Assembly: GCA_033720735.1 (NCBI GenBank)
Contig: JAWWBX010000203.1
Span: 1-8,029 of the forward strand
Length of the DNA stretch: 8,029 bases
From: B8-G4 sp033720735
GTDB taxonomy: Bacteria; Bacteroidota; Bacteroidia; Chitinophagales; Saprospiraceae
Direction of reading: 5' to 3'
Below are positions 1 to 6,468 of the stretch, piece by piece. A program made the translations under genes and the position numbers. How positions within the stretch are numbered: position 1 is the first letter of the stretch; every line of letters begins with the position of its first letter. The notes under the pieces were generated by a model, which was given only the letters and a program-made list of their open reading frames with translations, ran no database searches and was not told the origin of the DNA.

Positions 1-225
1 GAAGCGGAAATCACCTGATACGGCATAGGTTTGGTACGCATTGTCCAGCAACCCGCTCCATTGCTCGCGATAGTTGACCGACAGGCGAAACGATCCCTCG
101 TAAGCGCCCGCCAGGGCCGGGTTGAGGTCCAGGGGCGCAGCATAAAACTGCGTGAAATAGGGATCCTGCGACCAGGCGGTCACACTCATGCTGCAGATCA
201 GGAACAAAGAGGCAACGTACTTCAT
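1..225 (-). CDS. PorP/SprF-like type IX secretion membrane protein, N-terminal part (runs off left edge)
   Basis: Only the first 75 codons lie in the window. The start ATG is at 225-223 and the reading frame stays open to position 1. Residues 1-19 form a signal peptide (basic residue at 2, hydrophobic core, cleavage near AWSQ). The mature start, with DPYFTQFYAAPLDLNPALAG at 21-40 and NYREQW at 51-56, is the hallmark of the PorP/SprF family of Bacteroidota. These are predicted outer-membrane beta-barrels linked to type IX secretion and gliding, often encoded beside large surface adhesins. The ATG shares its A with the TGA of the upstream cystathionine beta-synthase gene (TGATG), so translation is probably coupled. 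Such proteins are usually about 300 residues, so most of this one lies outside. The family call rests on the N-terminal motif alone; whether it serves secretion, or is an orphan paralogue, cannot be told here. Confidence 0.85.
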   Translation of the reverse strand, partial: MKYVASLFLICSMSVTAWSQDPYFTQFYAAPLDLNPALAGAYEGSFRLSVNYREQWSGLLDNAYQTYAVSGDFRF

Positions 226-1583
226 CAGAGCAACTGGAGGATATCGTAATGTGTAACGATGTAGCGCTGTCCCGTCTTGTCCCGGGCGATGACTGCCGGG
301 GTCGTTTTCGAGATGACCCGGTTGAGTTGGGACAGGGGCAGATCTTCTTCGACGGTGGGGAACGGAGCCCCCATGATCTCGCTCACGGACGTTTCGCCGT
401 TCTGTTCCGGTGCTTCCAGCAAATGAGTCAGCAGCGCCGTCTCGGTAATACTGCCGATCAGATCATCATTGTCTTCCACCGGCAGCTGCGAGATATCCGC
501 ATCCCGCATGATGGATATCACGTCGCGGAGCTTGTCATCCTTGTGCACGGTCATCAATTTCTGGGATCGTTTCGACCGAATGATATCCTTGACCGTGAGT
601 TCCGTGTCGAGGAATCCGCGCTCCCGCATCCAGTCGTCGTTGTAGATCTTGCCCACGTAACGCGACCCGTGGTCATGGAAAATAATAACCACCACGTCAT
701 CTGAAGTGAGCCGGTCGCGCAATTGCAGCAGACCGGCGAGCGCACTCCCGGCAGAATAGCCCAGGAGCAGTCCTTCTTCCCGTGCCAGACGCCGCGCCGC
801 CACAGCCCCGTCCTTGTCAGAGACTTTCTCGAAATGGTCGATCAGCGAGAAATCCACATTCTTGGGCAGGATATCCTCGCCGATGCCTTCGGTGATGTAG
901 GGGTAGATCTCGTTTTCATCAAACTCCCCGGTCTCGTGGTACTTCTTGAAGACCGATCCGTAAGTGTCGATCCCCCAGACCTTGATGTCCGGATTCTGTT
1001 CTTTCAGGTATTTGGCGGTGCCCGATACCGTCCCGCCTGTTCCGACACCGACGACGAGATGCGAGACCTTGCCGTCCGTTTGCTTCCAGATCTCGGGACC
1101 TGTCGAAGCATAGTGGGCGGCAGTATTGGAGAGATTGTCGTATTGATTGCACCAGTACGAATTGGGGATCTGCTTGCTCAGGCGTTCGGCGACCGAATAG
1201 TAGGAGCGTGGATCGTCCGGCCCCACGTTTGTCGGACACACGATGACCTCAGCGCCGTGGGCCTTGAGCATGTCGATCTTTTCCTTTGACTGCTTGTCGT
1301 TGGTGGTGAAGATGCACTTGTAGCCAAAGACTGCCGCGGCAATCGCCAGTCCCATGCCGGTATTGCCGGAAGTGCATTCAATGATGGTGCCTCCGGGTTT
1401 CAGGTCTCCACGCTCCACCGCGTCCTCGATCATCTTGAGCGCCATGCGGTCTTTGATCGAATGACCTGGATTGAACGTCTCGACTTTCGCGAGTACCAGT
1501 GCTGGTACTTCTTCCACACATTTGTTGAGCTTGATCAGCGGTGTCTTGCCGATCGTTTCGAGAATATTCCTGCGGTAATCCAT
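225..1583 (-). CDS. Cystathionine beta-synthase (PLP enzyme with C-terminal CBS-domain pair)
   Basis: This 452-residue protein is a fold-type II PLP enzyme expected to condense serine and homocysteine to cystathionine in the cytoplasm. The N-terminus contains ILETIGKTPLIKLN (7-20). The PLP lysine is K44 in HSIKDR, TSGNTG at 71-76 contacts the substrate carboxylate, and GTGGT at 181-185 binds the cofactor phosphate. EGIGEDILP (232-240) and YNDDWMRERGFL (314-325) favour cystathionine beta-synthase over plain cysteine synthase. Two CBS domains follow at about 333-385 and 398-450. No N-terminal haem domain is present, unlike the human enzyme. Cysteine synthase activity remains possible. A TTG at 1604 would add seven residues, but the ATG at 1583 matches family N-termini. 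It lies 36 bases after the LysM gene and overlaps the PorP-like start by one base. Confidence 0.93.
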   Translation of the reverse strand: MDYRRNILETIGKTPLIKLNKCVEEVPALVLAKVETFNPGHSIKDRMALKMIEDAVERGDLKPGGTIIECTSGNTGMGLAIAAAVFGYKCIFTTNDKQSKEKIDMLKAHGAEVIVCPTNVGPDDPRSYYSVAERLSKQIPNSYWCNQYDNLSNTAAHYASTGPEIWKQTDGKVSHLVVGVGTGGTVSGTAKYLKEQNPDIKVWGIDTYGSVFKKYHETGEFDENEIYPYITEGIGEDILPKNVDFSLIDHFEKVSDKDGAVAARRLAREEGLLLGYSAGSALAGLLQLRDRLTSDDVVVIIFHDHGSRYVGKIYNDDWMRERGFLDTELTVKDIIRSKRSQKLMTVHKDDKLRDVISIMRDADISQLPVEDNDDLIGSITETALLTHLLEAPEQNGETSVSEIMGAPFPTVEEDLPLSQLNRVISKTTPAVIARDKTGQRYIVTHYDILQLL

Positions 1584-1619
1584 GCTGCCTGCCAATCGGG
1601 GCAAAGATCACAAAAAAGA

Positions 1620-2426
1620 TCACTTGACGTACCGGAGTTGTACGTAAAAGCGGCTGTCGATCGCACCCAGTTGGCGTGCCACGCCCGGAGACACCACAAT
1701 GGCGATATCGTTGCTGAACGTACGGGGAATCTTGCCAACGACCTTGACCAGCACCGTGGTGCCAAACATCGGATTGGTGATCTCGATCATGGAATTGATC
1801 CGCGCATTGCGGTGCATGGCAAAAAGGTGGTGAAACTCGGGATGCTCCTTGTTCCACAAAGCCACCCCGCGGTCGGTCAGCACTTCCTCATTTGCAAAGG
1901 GGTCGTACTCGAGGGTGTCGGGTCGGGGGACGGGCACGACCTCATCCGCAGTGGGTTTGACTGTTACTTCGACATAGCCCAGGAGCAGCTGCTGGCCAAT
2001 CGCAAGGTCAGGTTTGTCGAGGTGATTGAGTTGCATCAGGATATCGACCGGCAGATCGAAATACTGGCGGGCAATACGAAAGAGTGTTTCTCCCTGCCGT
2101 ACCGTGTAATACACCGGGCGGTGCCCCGCGCTATAGCGAAACAAGCCCAGCAGTTCTGACATGCGCACCGGCACATTCAGGATATCACCGCGCTGAGGCG
2201 GGCGGTAGGTCAACACCCGGTTTTCGCGATAGATCGCTCCGGCCGTCGTTCGGAACATACGCGCAACTTCATCAACTGAGAGCACCTCGTCCAGCTCATA
2301 GCCAATACACGGCTGCTCCTCATGGATCAGGTAGGCAAACAGCCTGTCTGGTGGCAGATCGGTCGAATCCACCTGGCTCACCGCCACGATCGGCCATACC
2401 AATATCCAGCAGATGAACAATCGCAT
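1620..2426 (-). CDS. Secreted LysM protein with RlpA-like C-terminal domain
   Basis: The 268-residue product starts with a signal peptide (about 1-18, ending VAVSQ), so it is probably periplasmic or surface-exposed. Residues about 49-87 resemble a degenerate LysM unit, and 106-150 (YYTVRQGETLF then LNHLDKPDLAIGQQLLLG) are a clear LysM peptidoglycan-binding domain. A Pro-rich linker (about 155-175) leads to a region at 185-266 that resembles the double-psi beta-barrel of RlpA: FAMHRNARINS (202-212), MIEITNPMFGTTVLVKV (213-229) and a hydrophobic end with GAIDSRFYVQL. The NDRGPF motif of active RlpA lytic transglycosylases is absent; VVGKIP stands in its place, so a binding or structural role is more likely than glycan cleavage. 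The ATG at 2426 is preferred over a TTG six bases upstream. It is the first gene of a minus-strand run with the CBS and PorP-like genes. Confidence 0.85.
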   Translation of the reverse strand: MRLFICWILVWPIVAVSQVDSTDLPPDRLFAYLIHEEQPCIGYELDEVLSVDEVARMFRTTAGAIYRENRVLTYRPPQRGDILNVPVRMSELLGLFRYSAGHRPVYYTVRQGETLFRIARQYFDLPVDILMQLNHLDKPDLAIGQQLLLGYVEVTVKPTADEVVPVPRPDTLEYDPFANEEVLTDRGVALWNKEHPEFHHLFAMHRNARINSMIEITNPMFGTTVLVKVVGKIPRTFSNDIAIVVSPGVARQLGAIDSRFYVQLRYVK

Positions 2427-2498
2427 ACGCAATGATATAAAGAAAATATGTAATGTGTAAATTACTGTTGATTAGACAAATTAACTCGGAAGAGCTAT

Positions 2499-2506
2499 TA
2501 TCTTTG
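2499..2506 (+). promoter_or_regulatory. Possible Bacteroidota-type -7 promoter element for kdsB
   Basis: The sequence TATCTTTG matches the Bacteroidota -7 consensus TAnnTTTG exactly, 54 bases before the kdsB ATG, within the AT-rich stretch separating the divergent LysM and kdsB genes (2427-2560). A TTG at 2468-2470 lies 28 bases upstream, farther than the usual 19-21 spacing, so no proper -33 element accompanies it. No exact match to the same consensus was seen on the minus strand for the LysM gene. Confidence 0.35.
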
Positions 2507-2560
2507 GTCCGGGTGTCACCCCTGTGATGCCGGGTATTGCAAAGAAGTACAGACTGACGC

Positions 2561-3313
2561 ATGAAGACGACACTTGGTATCATTCCCGCGCGGTTCGGAT
2601 CGACCCGTCTGCCGGGCAAACCACTGATCAAGGTAAAGGGCAAGACGATCATTGAGCGCGTTTACGAACGTGTTGCCAGGGCCTCCGCGCTGGACCGCGT
2701 GGTGGTGGCGACGGATGATGTGCGCATCTACAATCACGTCAAGAAATTCGGTGGCGAGGCCATGATGACCCGCCAGGATCACCGGAGCGGGACCATGCGC
2801 TGCGCCGAGGTAGTGGAGCAGATGCCCGAGGTGGCCCGTGTGGTGAATGTACAGGGCGATGAGCCGTTGATCCATCCGGGTGAGATCGATCGCCTCTGCG
2901 GCTTTATGGATGCAAGTGCTACGCGCACCATTGCCACCATGATCAAGCGCATCGACAACATCGACGACCTGACCGATCCGTCGGTAGCGAAGGTTGTCTG
3001 CGATCGGGATCACCGGGCTCTGTATTTCAGCCGGAGTGCGATTCCGCACGTGCGCAACCATCATCGTGATCGATGGCTTGATGTCACGGAGTTCTATAAA
3101 CACATCGGCCTGTACGCCTACACCCGGGAGGTCCTGTTGCAGCTTGCCAGTTATGATCAGAGCAGGATCGAGGAAGCCGAATTGCTCGAGCAACTCAACT
3201 GGCTCTATCATGGACATGCGATCCACGCGCTGGAAACGGAGGTGGAGTCGATCGGGATTGACACACCCGAGGACGTGAGCCTGCTGGAGCACATTCTCAA
3301 TCTCGCCGACTGA
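2561..3313 (+). CDS. kdsB: 3-deoxy-manno-octulosonate cytidylyltransferase (CMP-Kdo synthetase)
   Basis: KdsB activates Kdo with CTP to give CMP-Kdo, the donor for the inner core of lipopolysaccharide; it is cytoplasmic and Mg-dependent. The 250-residue length is typical. Motifs in order: nucleotide-binding IIPARFGSTRLPGKPL (7-22), VVATDD (48-53), NVQGDEP (96-102, with metal-binding D100), YFSRSAIP (155-162), KHIGLYAYTRE (180-190), AELLEQLNWL (206-215) and GIDTPEDV (232-239, with the second conserved Asp at 234). One oddity: the normally H-x-SGT-(D/E)-R motif reads HRSGTMR (74-80), with Met79 replacing the acidic residue. It is transcribed alone, divergent from the LysM gene and convergent with the cytidine deaminase gene. 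The ATG directly precedes the conserved N-terminal strand, and only a weak ribosome-binding site is visible. Confidence 0.97.
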   Translation: MKTTLGIIPARFGSTRLPGKPLIKVKGKTIIERVYERVARASALDRVVVATDDVRIYNHVKKFGGEAMMTRQDHRSGTMRCAEVVEQMPEVARVVNVQGDEPLIHPGEIDRLCGFMDASATRTIATMIKRIDNIDDLTDPSVAKVVCDRDHRALYFSRSAIPHVRNHHRDRWLDVTEFYKHIGLYAYTREVLLQLASYDQSRIEEAELLEQLNWLYHGHAIHALETEVESIGIDTPEDVSLLEHILNLAD

Positions 3314-3323
3314 TCTGCACGGA

Positions 3324-3359
3324 GGCTATCTGAACCGGTTTTGGCATAGCCGGGTTTTT
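3324..3359 (+). terminator. Possible weak terminator after kdsB
   Basis: Eleven bases after the kdsB stop, GGCTAT (3324-3329) can pair with ATAGCC (3346-3351) around a 16-base loop, which itself contains the self-complementary AACCGGTT. A GGG and then five T residues (3355-3359) follow. The stem is short and the loop long, so this is a weak candidate. I see no other recognisable feature in the 190-base convergent gap 3314-3503, and no clear terminator for the opposing cytidine deaminase gene. Confidence 0.35.
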
Positions 3360-3503
3360 GCCTGGCAAGCTGGTAACTACTTGACTGGTTTTCAATAGAT
3401 TGTGACGAATTCTGGGATTTGTACATCACCATGGATACAATACGTCACTGGGTAAGCAATGACCTGGTCAGGTGCATTCGAGCTCAACCTCCGGTTTGAA
3501 TGG

Positions 3504-3980
3504 CTAGCCCTGATCAAGAAAGGACCGGTCGAAATTGAGCGGCAGAAGCTTCTGTACCGATGAGATCTCATAGACCAGGGGACCGTCGCCTTTGAGTAGA
3601 ATGCGGATTGGTGCGCCCTGGCGGTATTCAAACTCATTGATGACCTGCAGGCAGGCGCCGCAGGGGGGAGCAGGAACATCCGGACCGTGCTGGCTTGACA
3701 CAACGATAGCCAGCGTGTCTACCGGCTCCTGAGGATATTGAACGGCTTTGTTAAATAACGCGACGCGCTCGCCGCACATGCACAACGAGTAGGAGGCGTT
3801 TTCCTGATTGGCACCGATGGCCATGTGGCCCTGGACGGTCCGCAGGGCGGCACCAACCAGGAAGCGGGAGTATGGGGCGTACGCCAGCGGCTGCGCATCT
3901 CTGGCGGCTTGCAGCAATGCGCGATCAGCTTCGTGCAACGATGACGAATCCTGGTGAATGATGCCGATCTCTTCAATCAT
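3504..3980 (-). CDS. cdd: Cytidine deaminase
   Basis: The 158-residue protein is a zinc-dependent cytidine/deoxycytidine deaminase of pyrimidine salvage, converting cytidine to uridine in the cytoplasm. YAPYSRFLVGAAL (34-46) and GANQENASYS (56-65) form the substrate pocket. C69-G-E71 supplies a zinc ligand and the proton-shuttling glutamate, and PCGAC (106-110) gives the other two ligands, C107 and C110. The first motif is CGE rather than the commoner CAE, a tolerated small-residue change. Three cysteine ligands indicate the small, usually tetrameric class rather than the dimeric E. coli type. An upstream TTG at 4034 would add 18 residues, but the ATG at 3980 fits the family and leaves an 87-base divergent region to prmC. 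It is transcribed alone and converges on kdsB. Confidence 0.95.
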   Translation of the reverse strand: MIEEIGIIHQDSSSLHEADRALLQAARDAQPLAYAPYSRFLVGAALRTVQGHMAIGANQENASYSLCMCGERVALFNKAVQYPQEPVDTLAIVVSSQHGPDVPAPPCGACLQVINEFEYRQGAPIRILLKGDGPLVYEISSVQKLLPLNFDRSFLDQG

Positions 3981-4067
3981 AACGTATCGCAGATTTGCCC
4001 TGACAGGCGTATACCGGTGCCGGTGCAGGTTCAAACCTTAATTTTAAGCGCCAATAAGCGTGCCAGT

Positions 4068-4916
4068 ATGGATCGACAAACGCTGACAAGCGCCAAAGCG
4101 CGCCTTGCCGATCACTTCGGCTCTCGCGAAGCAGACAACATCATGCGACTCCTCGTCGACCATCTGGAGGAGCAGACCGGTGATCCAAATGTATGGTTGG
4201 ATGCTGCAGTATCGGCAGTCCTGGAGGGTGTGCCGGTACAGTATGTCACAGGTGTCGCATGGTTTTATGGCCGGCCGTTTATTGTCACGCCTGATGTGCT
4301 GATCCCGAGACCGGAGACAGAAGAGCTGGTCAACTGGATCGCATCGGATCTGCAGACGCCTGGGCGCGCGACCCAATCAGCGCTGGACATCGGTACCGGA
4401 TCCGGATGTATTGCGGTCACCCTGGCCCTGGCATGTCCATGGCTGGAACTGACGGCCATCGACATCTCAGCCCCGGCCTTGGCCGTGGCACGACGGAATG
4501 CGCTGCGTCACGGGGCCACGGTCGCCTGGCGCCATGCAGATATTCTGTCGCAGGGGTTTCCGGCTGACACCAGGTATGATATTGTGGTGAGCAACCCTCC
4601 GTACGTCGCGGCAGATGAACGTGCGTTGATGGATGCCTCGGTGCTGGAACACGAACCTCCCATCGCACTCTGGCCAGATGGTGACGATCCGCTCGTGTTT
4701 TATCGCAAGATCGCCACCGGGGCAATGGCTCATCTCACACCCGCAGGTGCCGTCTATGTGGAGCTCAATGAGTATCGCAAGGACGAGATCGAGCACATCT
4801 TCACTGTGGCTGGATGGCAGACCGAATCCAGGAAGGATATGCAGGGGCGCTGGCGGATGCTGAAAGCGCAGGTATCAGAGGCGCATATCCATTCGCCGTT
4901 TCCCAAGCGAATGTGA
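4068..4916 (+). CDS. prmC: Release factor N5-glutamine methyltransferase
   Basis: PrmC (HemK) uses S-adenosylmethionine to methylate the glutamine of the GGQ motif in peptide-chain release factors. The 282-residue product has a helical N-terminal release-factor-binding domain (about 1-75), PVQYVTG (56-62), LIPRPETEELV (78-88), the SAM-binding DIGTGSG (107-113), an acidic strand end AIDIS (130-134), and the catalytic NPPY (176-179) that binds the target glutamine. VELNEY (231-236) and SRKDMQGRWRML (254-265) are the usual C-terminal block. The homologous region should end close to residue 267. The last 14 or so residues (from VSEAH onward) are encoded by a palindromic repeat copy at the 3' end, so the tail looks acquired. 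A GTG at 3954 would extend the protein into the cdd region; the ATG at 4068 fits the family. Confidence 0.95.
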   Translation: MDRQTLTSAKARLADHFGSREADNIMRLLVDHLEEQTGDPNVWLDAAVSAVLEGVPVQYVTGVAWFYGRPFIVTPDVLIPRPETEELVNWIASDLQTPGRATQSALDIGTGSGCIAVTLALACPWLELTAIDISAPALAVARRNALRHGATVAWRHADILSQGFPADTRYDIVVSNPPYVAADERALMDASVLEHEPPIALWPDGDDPLVFYRKIATGAMAHLTPAGAVYVELNEYRKDEIEHIFTVAGWQTESRKDMQGRWRMLKAQVSEAHIHSPFPKRM

Positions 4917-4947
4917 CAGAGGCGAATATCCATTCGCCGTCCCCCAA
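4876..4947. repeat. Duplicated palindromic repeat across the prmC stop codon
   Basis: Two direct copies, 4876-4906 and 4917-4947, match at 28 of 31 positions with a 41-base period. Copy 2 holds a perfect 7-bp hairpin, GGCGAAT (4921-4927) with ATTCGCC (4932-4938), around the 4-base loop ATCC. Copy 1 has the same hairpin with one mismatch (C4884/T4893). An extra GCGAAT half-site lies between them at 4907-4912 and can pair with either ATTCGC. The prmC TGA (4914-4916) falls between the copies. No T-run follows on either strand, so this is not an ordinary intrinsic terminator, though it sits exactly in the convergent gap between prmC and the SUI1-like gene. It resembles repetitive extragenic palindrome (REP-like) elements; that class is an inference. 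Confidence 0.8.
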
Positions 4948-4978
4948 TTCAGAAAGATGCTGGAGTGATGCTGGCACA

Positions 4979-5314
4979 TCACCGGGCTTCATGCCCGAGC
5001 GACCTCAGGATCGCGATCACCTTGTCACGGAGCATCCCCTGCAGGATGATCTCACCATCCTTGGCCGATCCTCCGACCCCGCACTTGTTCTTGAGCTCCC
5101 GGGCCAGATCCTGCAGGCTGGTCTCGGGTCCGCGGTAACCCTGTATGATGGTGACGACTTTCCCGCGGCGTCCCTTTTTCTCTATTTTCACGCGCAGCGA
5201 TTGCACGGACGGCATTGCACTGTCGTCGTCTTCTTCGGAGAACACGTTAAATCCGTCAAAATCCGGATCCGTCGAGTAGAATCCGCTGCGCCGCTTGTTC
5301 TGCTTCTTGCCCAT
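4979..5314 (-). CDS. SUI1/eIF1-like translation factor (YciH family)
   Basis: This 111-residue protein has a charged, flexible N-terminus (KKQNKRRS, then acidic SEEDDDS at 26-32) and a SUI1 domain at about 38-108. Diagnostic segments are VKIEKKGRRGKVVTIIQGY (42-60), LARELKNKCGVGGSAKDGEI (70-89) and an end with LQG and a last helix. Homologues are eukaryotic and archaeal initiation factor eIF1/SUI1 and bacterial YciH, which bind the small ribosomal subunit and affect start-codon fidelity; the role in Bacteroidota is poorly defined. The start ATG (5314-5312) follows the TGA of the serine-hydrolase-like gene after a single base, so the two are probably co-transcribed and translationally coupled although no functional link is evident. 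It converges on prmC across the palindromic repeat. Confidence 0.93.
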   Translation of the reverse strand: MGKKQNKRRSGFYSTDPDFDGFNVFSEEDDDSAMPSVQSLRVKIEKKGRRGKVVTIIQGYRGPETSLQDLARELKNKCGVGGSAKDGEIILQGMLRDKVIAILRSLGHEAR

Positions 5315-5315
5315 G

Positions 5316-6395
5316 TCACTTGCGTCTCCAATTGTGGTTGATCATGCGTAAAATAAGAAATCCGAGATCCTCGACGCCGGCAGCCGAATTGGCGAGTACC
5401 ACCACACCCGTGCCTGTCTGGCGGACCATCGCGACGAATGCGTAATGCCCATCGGTATGACCTGAGTGCGCGTGTACGCGCGGTGCGCGGCGCTGGTCGA
5501 CAAGATACCATGCAAGTCCCATTGACAGGCGCTTGTTGACCCGCACCGGATCGTGGTCGGATTGCAGCACGCCGGCGCCCTCCTCCAGGGTCAGGAAATA
5601 CCGCACGAAGCGCAGCAGGTCGGCCAGGTTGCTTTTGAGACCTTCCGACGGTCCGAAGGACGCAAACGTCCAGGGTTGTGCCCGCCGGCCAGAAAGATCA
5701 TGCCCGGGCGCCAGGCCGGCCGTATCAATTGAGGTCGCGTGCAGCGCCAGTGGCGAGAGAACGAACCGTGCGAGCAAGGTGCCATACGCTTTTCCTGTCA
5801 GCCTGGTCAGGATCGGCTCCAGCAGTGCGTAATTGTAGTGGGAATAGCGAAATCTGCCGTGATCACCGCTCCGGACCTCTTTCAGGCTGGCGAGCAGGTC
5901 CGCCTGATCAAGGTGGCCATAAGGATTCTGTACAGCTTCCTGCGTATCGCCAAACATCGGAGGATACTTGGGCAGGCCTGACGTATGATTGAGGAGGGAT
6001 CTCACGGTAATGCCAGTGAGCGATGGGGTATGCCATTGTGGTGCGAGCAGATCAAGAACGGGCGTGTCAAGGGGCAGGATCGCGGCAGCATCCAGTTCGA
6101 CCATCAGCATGGCGGAAAACACTTTGGTCAGGCCGCCGATCTCGAACCGGTCCTGAGGTGTCAGCGGTTGATCACCGGATCGCTGGCGTATACCGTAGGG
6201 CAGCACGTAAGTACTGTCACCATCCACAATGCCGATGATAAAACCGGGAATCTCCCGCAGGTCGATCTCGGTGTCGAAGCGAATGATCTTGTCGATCTGG
6301 GAGCGCAGGTGACGCGTCATCTCAGACTGTCCGAAGGTCCCTGAAGACAGCATCATTGCTCCGGCCATGCTCAAAATGCCAGCGTGCTTGATCAT
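5316..6395 (-). CDS. Secreted beta-lactamase-family (serine hydrolase) homologue lacking the catalytic serine
   Basis: From the ATG at 6395 the protein has 359 residues: a signal peptide (about 1-23, MIKH then a hydrophobic stretch ending TFGQS) followed by a class C beta-lactamase/penicillin-binding-protein fold, so it is exported. Family landmarks are FEIGG-LTK at 84-91, LLNHTSGLP (134-142), FRYSHYNYALL (182-192), GLKSNLADLLRF (252-263) and HSG (310-312). In active members the first motif is SxxK; here residue 88 is Gly (codon GGC at 6134-6132) while Lys91 remains. The Y-S-N motif reads Y184-S185-H186. The third motif keeps H-x-G. With the nucleophile missing it should not act as a normal serine hydrolase, and may be a binding pseudoenzyme or a recently inactivated copy. 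An ATG at 6437 would give 373 residues, but 6395 begins a classical signal peptide. It precedes the SUI1-like gene by one base. Confidence 0.85.
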   Translation of the reverse strand: MIKHAGILSMAGAMMLSSGTFGQSEMTRHLRSQIDKIIRFDTEIDLREIPGFIIGIVDGDSTYVLPYGIRQRSGDQPLTPQDRFEIGGLTKVFSAMLMVELDAAAILPLDTPVLDLLAPQWHTPSLTGITVRSLLNHTSGLPKYPPMFGDTQEAVQNPYGHLDQADLLASLKEVRSGDHGRFRYSHYNYALLEPILTRLTGKAYGTLLARFVLSPLALHATSIDTAGLAPGHDLSGRRAQPWTFASFGPSEGLKSNLADLLRFVRYFLTLEEGAGVLQSDHDPVRVNKRLSMGLAWYLVDQRRAPRVHAHSGHTDGHYAFVAMVRQTGTGVVVLANSAAGVEDLGFLILRMINHNWRRK

Positions 6396-6468
6396 TCCGG
6401 ACGCCAAGGTATCGCGGCTGATGTGAAGCCACCTCATCACGGCGTATTTGTTTTGATAGTGATGTCGA

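Noticed and set aside
723..1289. 188-codon plus-strand open frame inside the cystathionine beta-synthase gene
   Set aside because: It is an antisense shadow of a gene with all PLP-enzyme motifs; no start signal or family resemblance.
2516..3292. Long open frame (258 codons) antisense to nearly all of kdsB
   Set aside because: It mirrors the kdsB reading frame, gives a composition typical of antisense translation and matches no family I recognise, while kdsB is unmistakable.
4039..4046. TAATTTTA as a -7 promoter element for prmC
   Set aside because: It misses the final G of TAnnTTTG and no TTG lies 19-21 bases upstream; too weak to list as a feature.
4983..4997. CGGGC/GCCCG 5-bp hairpin near the end of the SUI1-like gene
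   Set aside because: It lies inside the coding region, is short and has no T-run; expected by chance in GC-rich coding sequence.
4814..5341. 175-codon plus-strand open frame spanning the prmC end, the repeat and the SUI1-like gene
   Set aside because: It crosses three unrelated features out of frame and its second half is antisense to the SUI1-like gene.
6396..6468. Possible preQ1 riboswitch in front of the queuosine-precursor transporter
   Set aside because: The short leader shows no recognisable preQ1 aptamer pairing or conserved loop, and it is shared with the divergent gene's upstream region.
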